Assembly (NCBI RefSeq): GCF_026262505.1
Contig: NC_067207.1
Span: forward strand, 22,226,082-22,290,081
Direction: 5' to 3'
Length of the DNA: 64,000 nt
DNA from: Trichomonas vaginalis G3
Taxonomy: Eukaryota; Parabasalia; Trichomonadida; Trichomonadidae
Numbering within the stretch: position 1 is the stretch's first letter; each line of letters starts with the position of its first letter. Of the stretch, positions 1 to 9,831 are shown one piece after another. Under the pieces are notes generated by a model that saw only the letters and a program-made list of their open reading frames with translations, searched no databases and had not been told where the DNA came from. The translations under genes were made by a program, and so were the position numbers.

Positions 1-693
1 GTGATGTGGGTATAGAAAATGTAAGAGATATGAATGCAAAGCAATCAGTATTTAGGATATTGACCATAGATTTCGAAAAAAAAATGCTGCATATTGAGCG
101 AAAACTATGATTATATTATAAGGCTGTCATTTAAAGCATAATGAAACTATTCCCTTTTCATTTTAATCGAATAAGATAGTAAAGATTTTTGAATTAGCTA
201 GAAACTGATGAGATGTTTTCACAAATCAGATTTTTAATCTCTATAATGCATAATTCACTCAATATCTCAATTTTGATATTGCGAGATATTTTTGCTATCG
301 GTTTCGCAATTTTGACACAATAGCAAGAGGGTTCTATAAGCATTATTATCAACGTAGAATCTGAATATCATATCAGAAAATGTCGCAAATCTGACATTTA
401 CCCGACCAAATAGCAAAAATAATTGAATACTTTTCGCAAAAACTTTAAAAATCGATAAAAATATGAAATATAGATATTAAAGAGACTTTTTATATAATAT
501 TCATAAAGATTTTCCAAAAATATGATACCGCAAAATTAAAAAAGTGACGTCTTGAGTGGAGTCAAATGTCGAAATTGCTAGCTAAATGTTTTTTAGCGAA
601 ATTGCGTATTGTACGTTTTTTTCGCAAAACGAAACCCTTAATTAATTACATTCATTCTATTAAAATAAAGAATAAACAAACAATTTATTTCAA
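1..693. other. Intergenic, no gene seen
   Basis: AT-rich sequence with no convincing reading frame on either strand. Several stretches contain TTCGCAAAA or TTAGCGAAATTGCG-like words, but I see no tandem or inverted structure that I can name. Confidence 0.5.
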
Positions 694-1326
694 TTAAAAA
701 TCCGTATAGAGTAAAACACGAGGTATTCTTTCTCCGTTAGTTTCAACATATCGCTTAAAGTTTCGTGTTACAGGGAGATCAGGAAGATTTGATGATAATT
801 CTGTCGAATTTGGTTTAAATCGTTCTGATTTATTAAACACATTACTAACCATTCTAGGACTTGGTCTAGATGTTGCTTCTGTACTGGGATTATTCAGTTT
901 GTAAGGTAATTCAGAATGTAATACCAATTCTGGTTTAAATTCTTTTATTCTAGCTGGTCTCGATTTACGAAGTAGTTCTAAATAGTGATCAACGCTATCT
1001 TTTGAAGGTCCATCAAATTGGACAGTTTCTTTTTCAATACCATATATTGTAAATCGACCAGTAAAGCGTAGAGAATCATTTATAGTTGCTGAAATAGGTT
1101 TTTTCTTTGACTCTTCAATATTTTTATACCATTCTCGAGCACTGAAAGGAGGAGACTTAGGATATAGCCTCTTTCTAGTCTGTTCAGCCTCGGAAGCAAA
1201 GTTGATTTTGGGAAGTTTAGGTGGGTGTGGTTTTTTTCGTGGTGAATGTAGTTTATTCGTTGTAAAATTGGCACTTTTTTAAACGTCAATTTTTTTTCTC
1301 CGTTTCGATTTTGAAATTTGAACCAT
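694..1326 (-). pseudogene. Hypothetical protein gene with an early in-frame stop
   Basis: From an ATG at 1326 the minus strand reads 15 codons (MVQISKSKRRKKIDV), meets TAA at 1279-1281, then stays open in the same frame for about 195 codons to the TAA at 694. The open part has no ATG, which fits one coding frame carrying a nonsense codon. An Inr-like TCAAAT lies directly upstream of the ATG, so the promoter appears retained. The product would be about 210 aa, basic and proline-rich at the start, with no domain I recognise. Alternatives: expression from an internal start, or a base error at the stop. I infer a recently lost host gene. Confidence 0.5.
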
Positions 1327-1437
1327 ATTTGATTCAAGTTTTTGTATTATCAAGACAAACTGTCTGTTAGAGCATTAATTAAGTTACTCTATTATCAGAT
1401 CGGATAACCTTATTCTATTTGTCTCATTCAGAAAAAT

Positions 1438-1569
1438 ATGTCGATTTTAAGTGAAAATTTGGCCGGCCAAAATCTATTAGAATATCATGGGAAGAAATAT
1501 TCCCAGGATCATGTTATGATCAATCTCATTTTCACCGAAGCACTAGATTTTCAAGATCAAACGACTTGA
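1438..1569 (+). CDS. Short ORF behind an Inr (43 aa)
   Basis: ATG at 1438 follows a TCATTC Inr-like site with a 12-base leader (A+1 at 1426). The 43-aa frame ends in a TGA that overlaps the start of the long open frame beginning near 1566. It may be the true 5' end of that gene, separated from it by a frame change, or a short unrelated ORF. The peptide has no signal sequence and no recognisable domain. Confidence 0.25.
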   Translation: MSILSENLAGQNLLEYHGKKYSQDHVMINLIFTEALDFQDQTT

Positions 1570-2630
1570 ACTACTTTGTATACAGTTGTTTTTTTCTTGA
1601 ATTAAATCCAAATGGCGCTGTTCGATTTGAAACAAGGAATGATAATGTCAAAGCTTATGTTGAAAGGAATAAATTTGATTCATGTTCCTCTGGATCCCAG
1701 CCAGGAGGATCTCTCTGCTTTTCTTACGAAGGCGAATTTGTTCAAACACAAAATTCGTTCATTAACTCAACAAATTCAAATTCGGGAACTTCATTTTCCA
1801 CAAGCGTTTCAAAAAAGCTGAATTTCAGAAATCATGCTAATGAAACTTTAGTTTACAATTGCGGCAGTTCAGAACAAGACTGTAGTAAAACAACTTCCAT
1901 GCAATTTGGCTTTATATTCTTGAATCAGTGTAATATTACACAAAATAGAGTCAAAGATAATAACGGAGGCTATTCTACATCAAATATTATCTCTAATTCA
2001 TATATAAACTGTGTCAATATAATTGAAAACAATCAAACATTCCGTGAATTTAATTATCATTCAGCTTGGGATTATTATTACATAGCATTAAAAATAACAT
2101 CATGTAATTATATCAGAAATAAAAGTACAAACGATTATAGACATGGCTTTAGCTATAGCTCTCTGATATATACAAAAACATGCCATGCTTTCTTGAACTA
2201 TTGTTGCATTCATGAGAATAAGGTTGATTATATTTTTTACATTTATCATTATTATGTCACATTTGAAAATTCAACTACGGATAATAATAAAACACATGCA
2301 GAATATGAAGGTGTAATATTTAAGAACACAGACATTTCATTTGAAAATGAATGCTCTATTTTTATAATTCCTACAACAGATTTCGTTGATTCATTTAAAT
2401 ATAAATGCCCTCATTCCAATTTAAATAATGAAAATGCAATCGAAAATGGGGTATTATTATTGTCGTCTGGCGGTTTTAGACGACAATGCGAATTTTCAAA
2501 TAATAGGATTTTTAGCCAGATAAAGAGCTACTCCATATATCATGCGTGTTTGCATACTATATACATAGATGGAATTGATGTTCTTCCTTTATTTAGGTAC
2601 CGAAACATGCTTGAAAAATCTATTTTTTAG
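1566..2630 (+). pseudogene. Beta-helix type surface protein fragment (Pmp-like)
   Basis: Open frame of about 354 codons with no ATG at its start; the frame is open from 1455, and the first usable codon in the annotated stretch is TTG. The protein is rich in Asn, Ser, Tyr and Phe, with recurring N-x-N and F-x-N spaced hydrophobic positions and many N-glycosylation-like NxS/T sites. That is the look of trichomonad polymorphic-membrane-protein/right-handed beta-helix surface proteins, like the intact one at 45460-46989. It lacks a C-terminal membrane anchor. Its 3' end runs straight into a short tandem repeat (2628-2727), and a perfect hairpin of the same repeat word lies inside it at about 2463. 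I infer a gene lacking a normal start and truncated at its end. Confidence 0.45.
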
Positions 2631-2727
2631 ACGACAATGATAATTTTGTCACTTTTCCAGACGACAATAATAATTTGTCACTTTTTTAGACGACAATAAT
2701 AATTTTGTCACTTTTTCCAGACGACAA
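2463..2727. repeat. AGACGACAAT repeat: one hairpin plus about 4 tandem copies
   Basis: At about 2463 the sequence ATTGTCGTCT, a nine-base loop, and AGACGACAAT form a perfect 10-bp hairpin inside the open frame. From 2628 to 2727 the word AGACGACAAT recurs four times at a spacing of about 29-31 bases, each followed by an ATAATTTTGTCACTTTTT-like tail. The TGTCACTTTTT part of the unit is also found in Mutator-like TIRs and host promoters in this window. Nature unknown; possibly a partial or rearranged MITE. Confidence 0.6.
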
Positions 2728-2996
2728 TAAAACATCCTCATCGAAAATCCCATTAATGTTAGAAATCATATTAAATATTTCTTTTTATTCATGACGACTA
2801 AAAGATTTAAAAGGTGATCTTAAAATTCAGACATTAAATAACACATTAATATCGGACATATTTTGAAAAGCTTTCAACCTTGGTCAAGAATTTAAAAATA
2901 CACAAATGATGTACAAATTGAAGGCAAAATAATCGTTTTTAATTGATTTTATAATTTTTTTTGACATTTTAAAATAAATAAATTATAATTTAAATT

Positions 2997-5900
2997 TTAG
3001 AGTTTTGTATATTCTGTTAACACTTCCTTAACTTTCGCAGTCTCGTCTTCACGCATAACATCAGACTGCAGCAAAGAAGACAAAGCGAAAAGCGGATCGA
3101 CGCCAGACATTGCGATTACGTGATTTGGATTTTCAAATCTTTTATCACGTTTCTTAAGTGAGCGAAGTTTTCTCTGGATAATCTCTTTCTGCTTTTCCTG
3201 GCAATGTATGCACATGTTGATGTTTTCGCCGAGACACTCAATGTGGTAAGAATGTCCGCACAAGAAATGTTTAGCAGGGAGGTCGATGACACCATTGCAT
3301 TTCTTACAACGAGTCTGGTTTGCCTTGTAATGGCAGAACTTCAATTTATAAGCTTCGACATCTTCACGCATCATCTCGTTTTCTGTTTCGAGTTCAATTG
3401 ATTGAAGTTCTTTCAGACGACTCTGACGAGCCTTGAACTCTGCACGAGCCAAATCTTTGATGTATCCCATTCTTAGCTTCTTATCCATTGAAATAATCTC
3501 AAGAATATCAAGAAAAGCAACTGGGCCATCAATTTTTTGAACTTCAACAGGTTCAATAACATCTGTAGCTTTAGGAAGTTTTACGTGGTCATAAGGTCTA
3601 TTTTCATCATCAACTTCTTCGTCTTTTATGATATCAGGATCTATTTCTTCGAAATATCTTTTTGCGACACGTGTTTCTGATTTGATACGTGCTTGTGTAA
3701 GTAAACTAAGGAATTCTTTGATTGATAATGTCAATGTTGCGATGTTTTCATCATCACCTTTCTTTCTACTGTCTACAAGATTTTGAACTAAATATTTAAG
3801 AGCATATCTCCATAATCTGTCTGTTTGGCGCCATATAGGAATAGGATATGTCTCTTCAAAGTATTTAGGAATCTGTTCGAATCTTGATAGTTTTAGATAT
3901 TCTTCGTAGTATCGAATATCATCTTTGATGTAGAAATTCATCAATCCATTTCTGTATTCTTCGCTTTTAAGGAATAAGTCTACTTGGTCGTTTTCGTATT
4001 TAAAGCGTCCGTCTTCAAATTTCACGGTATCCGATGTGAAATTGAAGTATTTGTTGAATCTTTCATCCCTTTCTTCTTCTTTCTCTTTGAAAATGATGGA
4101 TTCGATGGCCGCATTCCAGATTTCCGCTGTGCAAACTTCTGGTTTCTTTTCAGCAAGGAAATCAATGAAGGCTACCAACATTTGTGGCTTCAAAAGAAAG
4201 ACACGAAGGAAATCATCTGGATTGCAACACTGTTTAACATCATCTTTGTAGCGCATCTTCATCGGACAGCCATCACAGCAACAGTCTGCAAGGAAAGATG
4301 TGAATTCCCGGGCTTCTCTTTCGTCTTTGAAGAACATTATTATGTCAAGACCGTATTTCTTTACGATCTGAGTGACATCTTCTGCTCCAATGGTCTTAAG
4401 ATGCTCGAATATCGTGGAATAACAATGGTCTTCCGCTAACATTCTGGCGTATTCCATATTTAATCCGTAATTCTTGGCCAATTCGAGACTTTCTGGTCTG
4501 TAACCACTGAGATTAAGGACTTCAACGGCTGTGGCGACATCGTATGGTGCTGGATTGTGCTTCTGGGACTCTTCAATGTAATATTTGAGTCTTTCTTCCT
4601 TCCTGAGCTTCGTGTAGCAGTTGAAAAGCAATGTCGTGTGCTGCTTGTTGGACATTCCTTTCGCTTGAAGGCCTTCCAAGTACTTGACAAGGAATTCTGC
4701 GTATTGAGGGTCAATGAAACGAGTAATTACGTATGAAGCCTCAAGAAAGCCGATTGTTTGGATGTATTCGTCAATTGCGAGGTCGAATTTGTGCTTTGCG
4801 TAGTAAGAATCTGCTCTTCTACGGTGAATCATGGAAATGAACTCAGGAGTCATCTTTCTGGAGGCTGCAATCGCAAGGGCAACATCGAATTGCTCGTTCT
4901 TGATGATGGAATTGATCTTTTCGGTCATGTCGACTTCGGCAATTCGAGTTATTGAGTTATCAGTTCTAACAACAATGATTGAGTTCCATTCTTGGAAGAT
5001 ATAGCGAATGTTATCACCTGGAGCGGCCTTTCCGAAGATGCACGGTGGGAAAAAGTTGAAGATTCTGATCATGGAATCATTTGGAGCATTAAAGACAGCA
5101 AGAAGAGCGTTTCCGATCCAGTAGATCCAGATTGGCTCTCCGTTGAGTATGTATTGCATCTTTGGGCCATGTTTGCCAGTTTTGCCATATCTATCGTAAG
5201 CTTTCTTTTTATGGATCTTGTTTTCTTCTTCTCCTTCTTCTTCACCTTCCTTGGCTTCTTGTTCTTTGTTTTCTTCGGCTTTTTGTTTCTCTTTTTCTTT
5301 ATCTTTCTTCTTTTCTTTCTTTTCCTTGTCATCGTTCTCATCTTCGCCCTTGTCTTCCTCTTCTGCGTTGCCTTGGTTGTTGAAAGCGGCCTTCTTCGGG
5401 TCGAATTCTTCGTATAATTGGCCACCAGCGTCGTAAACGTTGACTTGAGCTCCGCGGCATACCATAATGACACCATCTTCCTTGATTGTGCAGAGATGTG
5501 GGCCTGCGCCGCCGTCTGCTGGGACTTTTGTCTCTTTATAGATCTTTGAATCTTCGCTGCCCCAATCTAAGTAAGTAATTTCGTTTTCTGTTGTCGCGAA
5601 GAGGACATTACGAGCTGGATTATTTGGATCGTGAGTGAATAAAACGTTGGTGATCGGATCATGAAGATTACTGACTAATGGCTTAGAATCAAATGGAGCG
5701 GAGAATATAACAAGCTTTGTTTTGTCTAAAACGTATGCAAATAATGTCATATCATCGTTTAAATAGATTGTCAAAGATCCATCTTCGATTGCTTCAGTTG
5801 GAATGTAATCTTTTGGAACTTCAAGCATTGTTGGCTGAAGCTGCTTTGTATCGAATGTATAAAAGTAAAATCCGTCCTTATGTGTTGTTGATTTTACGGC

Positions 5901-6146
5901 AACAATGGCCTGTGTAACTTTCTTTGCGCAAGAAACAGTAATGAATGTTTCATCTTCCTTATTTTTCAGTTTTGCTGGTTCATCGACACTTGGGTTTGTA
6001 AATACAACACCTTCTGTCGAACCAATGTAAGCAAGAAGACCACCACATGCGTTGTCGCACTTGTTGAGTTCTAACTCATCAAGTTTCTCATAAGGTCTGT
6101 CGACAACATCATAAAGGTGATAAACATTCCATATAGTATCGCTCAT
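2997..6146 (-). CDS. VPS11: Vps11/Pep5-like subunit of HOPS/CORVET
   Basis: The 1049-aa protein has the Vps11 layout: an N-terminal propeller-like half, an alpha-solenoid middle (about 420-900) with clathrin-repeat-like helices, a helical linker, and a C-terminal RING-H2 (about 945-985) with CKKC, the CGHSYHIEC core and the CIHC pair. The family scaffolds the HOPS and CORVET tethering complexes at late endosomes and lysosomes. Oddity: a Lys/Glu-rich low-complexity insert of about 65 residues near 260-325. The ATG at 6146 follows an Inr TCAATA (A+1 at 6165, 19-base leader) and a TGTCACTTTTTT word just upstream. It was originally divergent to ERCC1, now 31 kb away across the mobile block. Family assignment is confident. 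Confidence 0.9.
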   Translation of the reverse strand: MSDTIWNVYHLYDVVDRPYEKLDELELNKCDNACGGLLAYIGSTEGVVFTNPSVDEPAKLKNKEDETFITVSCAKKVTQAIVAVKSTTHKDGFYFYTFDTKQLQPTMLEVPKDYIPTEAIEDGSLTIYLNDDMTLFAYVLDKTKLVIFSAPFDSKPLVSNLHDPITNVLFTHDPNNPARNVLFATTENEITYLDWGSEDSKIYKETKVPADGGAGPHLCTIKEDGVIMVCRGAQVNVYDAGGQLYEEFDPKKAAFNNQGNAEEEDKGEDENDDKEKKEKKKDKEKEKQKAEENKEQEAKEGEEEGEEENKIHKKKAYDRYGKTGKHGPKMQYILNGEPIWIYWIGNALLAVFNAPNDSMIRIFNFFPPCIFGKAAPGDNIRYIFQEWNSIIVVRTDNSITRIAEVDMTEKINSIIKNEQFDVALAIAASRKMTPEFISMIHRRRADSYYAKHKFDLAIDEYIQTIGFLEASYVITRFIDPQYAEFLVKYLEGLQAKGMSNKQHTTLLFNCYTKLRKEERLKYYIEESQKHNPAPYDVATAVEVLNLSGYRPESLELAKNYGLNMEYARMLAEDHCYSTIFEHLKTIGAEDVTQIVKKYGLDIIMFFKDEREAREFTSFLADCCCDGCPMKMRYKDDVKQCCNPDDFLRVFLLKPQMLVAFIDFLAEKKPEVCTAEIWNAAIESIIFKEKEEERDERFNKYFNFTSDTVKFEDGRFKYENDQVDLFLKSEEYRNGLMNFYIKDDIRYYEEYLKLSRFEQIPKYFEETYPIPIWRQTDRLWRYALKYLVQNLVDSRKKGDDENIATLTLSIKEFLSLLTQARIKSETRVAKRYFEEIDPDIIKDEEVDDENRPYDHVKLPKATDVIEPVEVQKIDGPVAFLDILEIISMDKKLRMGYIKDLARAEFKARQSRLKELQSIELETENEMMREDVEAYKLKFCHYKANQTRCKKCNGVIDLPAKHFLCGHSYHIECLGENINMCIHCQEKQKEIIQRKLRSLKKRDKRFENPNHVIAMSGVDPLFALSSLLQSDVMREDETAKVKEVLTEYTKL

Positions 6147-6161
6147 TTTATTTAATTTATT

Positions 6162-6182
6162 TATTGAGGGAAAAAAGTGACA
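6162..6182 (-). promoter_or_regulatory. Vps11 promoter: Inr plus TGTCACTTTTTT
   Basis: On the minus strand TGTCACTTTTTT is followed within a few bases by TCAATA, whose A would be +1, 19 bases before the ATG. The same TGTCACTTTTT word occurs before the phosphatase gene at 52566, before the pair at 51474/51501, and in Mutator-like TIRs. The outer mobile element inserted only about 65 bp upstream of this +1. Confidence 0.55.
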
Positions 6183-6244
6183 TTGACAACAAAGATTTTA
6201 ATTTTATAAAAATTATATTTGGATTTATTGTTATGAACAAAGTT

Positions 6245-7790
6245 TGGTATAGACCGAAAATAGATTTTTTTGGTTTTCTCTTCAAATAATTGAAAGAATG
6301 ATACTATTATAGGTTTATTATATTATATAGCATATAATCATGCTATAGCCGAAAATTATAAGTTTTGAGAAGATTGAATATAACACAAATAAATTTGAAT
6401 GTAAGTTAAATTGCTTGTTGTTTTTAATAGCTATTTAATGAGAAATCCAATATTGCAAAATTCAAATTGAATGATTGAAAGAACAGAAAAAGTCATTCTT
6501 TTCAATTTCGAATATGTTTCATTGTATTTATAATTATATGGCAAATAAGATATTTAAACTTGATTTTTGAAGGAAAATTCACAAAATTGAATAAATTCAA
6601 ATAATTTTTATTCAAAAATAAACTAGTTATTTGAGTTTAATACTAATTATCTATTCAAACTACAAAGTTTGTAATTTAAAATATTTTGTGAGATCAGATT
6701 GAATTAATTCAAGGTTCTTTTCAATTAATATTAATGACCATATTACGCATTTTCGAACATTCTAAACCAAATATATAAAAATGGGAGACGAATGTTAAAT
6801 TTGCTAGACATGGGGGAGTTGTCTGCAAAGTTTTAGCTCTTATCTCTAACAAAAAATTAATTTTTAAAAAAATGACCGAATACGTTTCACAGCGAGAAAA
6901 AAATAAAAGGCAAGATAGAATTTTCTAGACATAAAGAAGTTGTTTACCGAGTTTTAGCTCTTATCTCTAACAAAAATTAATTTTTAAAAAAATGACCGAA
7001 TACGTTTCACAGCGAGAAAAAAATAAAAGGCAAGATAGAATTTTCTAGACATAAAGAAGTTGTTTACCGAGTTTTAGCTCTTATCTCTAACAAAAAATTA
7101 ATTTTTAAAAAAATGACCGAATACGTTTCACAGCGAGAAAAAATAAAAGGCAAGATAGAATTTTCTAGACATAAAGAAGTTGTTTACCGAGTTTTAGCTC
7201 TTATCTCTAACAAAAAATTAATTTTTAAAAAAATGACCGAATACGTTTCACAGCGAGAAAAAAATAAAAGGCAAGATAGAATTTTCTAGACATAAAGAAG
7301 TTGTTTACCGAGTTTTAGCTCTTATCTCTAACAAAAAATTAATTTTTAAAAAAATGACCGAATACGTTTCACAGCGAGAAAAAAATAAAAGGCAAGATAG
7401 AATTTTCTAGACATAAAGAAGTTGTTTACCGAGTTTTAGCTCTTATCTCTAACAAAAAATTAATTTTTAAAAAAATGACCGAATACGTTTCACAGCGAGA
7501 AAAAAATAAAAGGCAAGATAGAATTTTCTAGACATAAAGAAGTTGTTTACCGAGTTTTAGCTCTTATCTCTAACAAAAAATTAATTTTTAAAAAAATGAC
7601 CGAATACGTTTCACAGCGAGAAAAAAATAAAAGGCAAGATAGAATTTTCTAGACATAAAGAAGTTGTTTACCGAGTTTTAGCTCTTATCTCTAACAAAAA
7701 ATTAATTTTTAAAAAAATGACCGAATACGTTTCACAGCGAGAAAAAAATAAAAGGCAAGATAGAATTTTCTAGACATAAAGAAGTTGTCT
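6245..7790. repeat. Left TIR of the outer element with an 8-copy 120-bp satellite
   Basis: Unique TIR sequence runs from 6245 to about 6837. It is followed by eight head-to-tail copies of a unit of about 120 bp; TTATCTCTAAC recurs near 6840, 6961, 7081, 7201, 7321, 7441, 7561 and 7681. Copies are virtually identical apart from A-run length. The first copy differs at its 5' edge (GACATGGGGGAGTTGTCTGC) exactly as the innermost unit of the right TIR does. The right arm has only about two copies. Confidence 0.85.
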
Positions 7791-7950
7791 ACCAAGTGTC
7801 AGCTGTTACTTCTTCTCAATACTGATATAAAATAAAAATCTTTATTATTTATTTACCCTTTATTGTTTCATTAAACTTCATTTATTTTATATTATAGTTT
7901 TATTCTTTTAGCTACTTGTAAAATAATCTAATTTTATATCATCATTTTAC

Positions 7951-8276
7951 GAGAAAGGGACAAACTATCCAGTGTCACTTTTCAAAGGAATAAAAAAAAT
8001 AATAAAGATGAAATAATAACATGAAATCTTATATAAATATAATTTTATCTAAATAGATAAAAGCTAGCATGGGCTACTCTCAAAAATGCTTGAAGCAATA
8101 TATTCAAGTTTGCAACAAGGATCAATAGATTCAAATCTTGTTTATTATACTTTAAAGGTACTTTTAAAAAAGAAACAATTAATGTAAAAGATCCAAATAA
8201 TTTTTTATTATTATTTTATTAATTTTTTAAAATAAGGTTAATAAAAAAGTGACACTGGATAGTTTGTCCCACACTC
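7951..8276. mobile_element. Short Mutator-like element, 9-bp TSD TCATTTTAC
   Basis: TIRs of about 32 bp: left GAGAAAGGGACAAACTATCC then AGTGTCACTTTT, right (reverse complement) GAGTGTGGGACAAACTATCC then the same. TCATTTTAC occurs at 7942-7950 and 8277-8285. A 9-bp duplication with long TIRs is typical of Mutator-like elements. The interior holds a short frame, from about 8085, encoding MLEAIYSSLQQGSIDSNLVY and onwards. That matches the C-terminus of the gene remnant in the larger element at 34164-35844 (MLEAVQKGLKNDTLDPNIVY). It is therefore an internally deleted relative, about 326 bp long. Confidence 0.8.
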
Positions 8277-8287
8277 TCATTTTACCG

Positions 8288-8368
8288 GATTATTCTTCAG
8301 TACATCGATTGTGTATCTAAAATAATATCATTATCCTTATTCTGTTTTTTCCAAAATTCTTTTAAATA
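8288..8368. repeat. 81-bp direct repeat, copy 1
   Basis: From GATTATTCTTCAGTACATCG through TTCTTTTAAATA this is identical to 32516-32596 in the same orientation. Each copy lies 3' of a minus-strand gene of the outer element (8482-9030 and 32769-33743). It may be a shared 3' flank or a segmental duplication. Downstream, 8383-8445 has repeated AAAAAGTGACA words. Confidence 0.75.
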
Positions 8369-8481
8369 GAGTATATAAGAATTTCCGAAAAAGTGACACC
8401 CAAAAAGTGACACTTTCAATAGGGAGTAACACTTAAAAAGTGACAATTTAAAATTCACAATAAATAAAAATAATAAATTTT

Positions 8482-9030
8482 TTAGTCTATTAAATTATTC
8501 TTTTCTTTGAAATCCTCTAAAAATTCTTCGAAATGTTCTAAAATATAATCTGGAGAATTATAACAAAATTCATTAATTTCTAACATATACGTATCTAACA
8601 ATTCATTTGGAATTTCAAACGATCTTAAATATGTAATTGAATTTTGTATCTTCTCATTTATTTGAGAAAGTTTTTCTTCAGCATTTTCCAATAAAAATCT
8701 TAATGGATTCAAATTGGCTTCTTGATTCTGAACAAAATTTAATACTTGGTATAAACGTGATTGAACTTCTCTTTTCAATTTTGTTTTATAATCTGTCAAT
8801 CGAGGCTCGCGAATTCTAATTGAAGGAATAAAACCTGTTTGAAGTAAATCGTTTTTAATACGATAAAAGTAATTGGGTGCAACTTCTTCTAAAAGATTTT
8901 TGACAAAAACATCAATTCTTTGATTTTTAACGCAGCCAAAATCGTGATATTTTCTCTTTTTAAATAAAGATTCAGAAACGTTATTCACAACGGTTAATTC
9001 ATTTGGTCTGGCAGCGGCTATCCACATCAT
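8482..9030 (-). CDS. Unknown protein of the outer element, probably 5'-truncated
   Basis: The frame is open from 9051; the first ATGs are at 9030 and 9027, giving about 182 aa. The protein is helical, charged and rich in Glu, Asn, Leu and Phe, with a coiled-coil-like stretch in its middle. No domain is recognised. Its opening LLAMMWIAAARPNEL resembles the R-box of tyrosine recombinases, but no later HxxR or Tyr motif follows, so I do not call one. No Inr is visible upstream. The 5' side abuts the hairpin chain, and 20 bases of its start region (GGAATTGTTGGCTATGATGT) recur as an arm of a hairpin at 31409-31469, which suggests the original 5' end was lost. Confidence 0.45.
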   Translation of the reverse strand: MMWIAAARPNELTVVNNVSESLFKKRKYHDFGCVKNQRIDVFVKNLLEEVAPNYFYRIKNDLLQTGFIPSIRIREPRLTDYKTKLKREVQSRLYQVLNFVQNQEANLNPLRFLLENAEEKLSQINEKIQNSITYLRSFEIPNELLDTYMLEINEFCYNSPDYILEHFEEFLEDFKEKNNLID

Positions 9031-9049
9031 AGCCAACAATTCCTTATAC

Positions 9050-9153
9050 AAAATTCAAAAACTTGGGTGCAATCAGTTCTGATTCCACCCAAGTTTTTGA
9101 ACTTTCTTGAGGGAATTAAAGGGTGAGAGATTTATAGTCTATCTATATATCTC
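9050..9153. repeat. Left part of the hairpin chain, split by the Polinton
   Basis: Bases 9050-9107 form a hairpin: an arm ending CAAAAACTTGGGTG, loop TTCTG, then CACCCAAGTTTTTGAACTTT. It is nearly identical to the hairpin at 31475-31529. Next comes GAGGGAATTAAAGGGTGAGA (from 9111), the left arm of another hairpin whose right arm continues after the Polinton at 31328-31345 (CCACCCTCTAATTCCCTC). ATCTC at 9149-9153 is the Polinton's target duplication. Confidence 0.7.
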
Positions 9154-9831
9154 AGTTAGTATACAAGTCATGGGTACGGTGGCACTGCGTTCCATCTTAC
9201 CCAATACTTGTGAATTTGACACTTTACAAAACCGTTAACGTATATTTTACAACACAAACGACAACACTAACTTAACCTTAAATATTTACAAAGCCGCCAA
9301 CCACTTCACCTCACTAACGTTTTCGCTAACGACTTCACTAATGTAAAAAATAAACGTTCTCACTTACAAAAGTATTGCAACTCCTCCCATTGCTGTGCTT
9401 CACATAACAGCTCATAATCTTCTGACTCACTTTCTTCTTCATATAGGTCAAAGTCACTGTCAAAATAAATGTTAGTAAGTTTTGACAAAGCTAATGAAAC
9501 ACGCTTACCGTTTGTATCGTATGCTTGTATAAACTTTCCATTATGCTTGTAGTCATAAACGCTCAAACTAACTTTACCCTTTCTCCCTCGTATCTGATAG
9601 AATGTATTTTCACGAGGAACGAAGAACAAATTCTTGAACTCATGACCGTTGTAGTTTGTTATCTCAATAGTTTTCGTCATTTATATAAAAATAAAATAAA
9701 AAATAAACTTAAAAATTAATGATCTCACCACCCTCACACGTATGAAAACATAGCCCAAAAATAAATTTAGGTGAAGTGGTGAGATCTCACCTCTTTTTTC
9801 ACCCTGTTGAATTCATTGCTTTATAACTCTC
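9154..9831. repeat. Left TIR of the Polinton
   Basis: Reverse complement of 30622-31322, nearly identical, with small indels in A/T runs. It extends inward to GAATTCATTGCTTTATAACT. It contains the complete 106-aa gene and one copy of the GGTGAGATCTCACC palindrome (9778-9791). Confidence 0.85.
9360..9680 (-). CDS. TIR-encoded 106-aa Polinton protein (left copy)
   Basis: Identical in protein sequence to the copy at 30796-31116 in the other TIR, so the element carries the gene twice, reading outward. The middle of the protein (LFFVPRENTFYQI to SLALSKLTN, about residues 18-70) resembles the C-terminal third of the element's HNH protein (YYYVPSEDAFYYF to KLSIAKFK). The two seem to share a small beta-rich module. 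The C-terminus is acidic (EEESESEDYE). The start at 9680 is preceded by the T-rich ATTTTTATATAA signal seen before other Polinton genes. Function unknown; a DNA- or terminus-binding role is speculation from position only. Confidence 0.7.
   Translation of the reverse strand: MTKTIEITNYNGHEFKNLFFVPRENTFYQIRGRKGKVSLSVYDYKHNGKFIQAYDTNGKRVSLALSKLTNIYFDSDFDLYEEESESEDYELLCEAQQWEELQYFCK

Noticed and set aside
1-693. TTCGCAAAA words near the left edge as a repeat family
   Set aside because: Too short and irregular, with no consistent period or inverted partner.
4992-5417. Phe/Leu-rich open frames opposite the Vps11 gene, looking like membrane proteins
   Set aside because: They are antisense reflections of the Lys/Glu-rich insert of Vps11; no promoter, and they overlap a well-supported gene.
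6838-7790. Regular about 120-bp repeats as a CRISPR-like array
   Set aside because: Units are whole-length identical tandem copies with no variable spacers, in a eukaryotic genome, and form part of an inverted repeat.
8971-9030. LLAMMWIAAARPNEL at the start of the 8482-9030 protein as a tyrosine recombinase R-box
   Set aside because: The following 170 residues show no HxxR or catalytic Tyr motif and no expected strand order; a single short resemblance is not enough.
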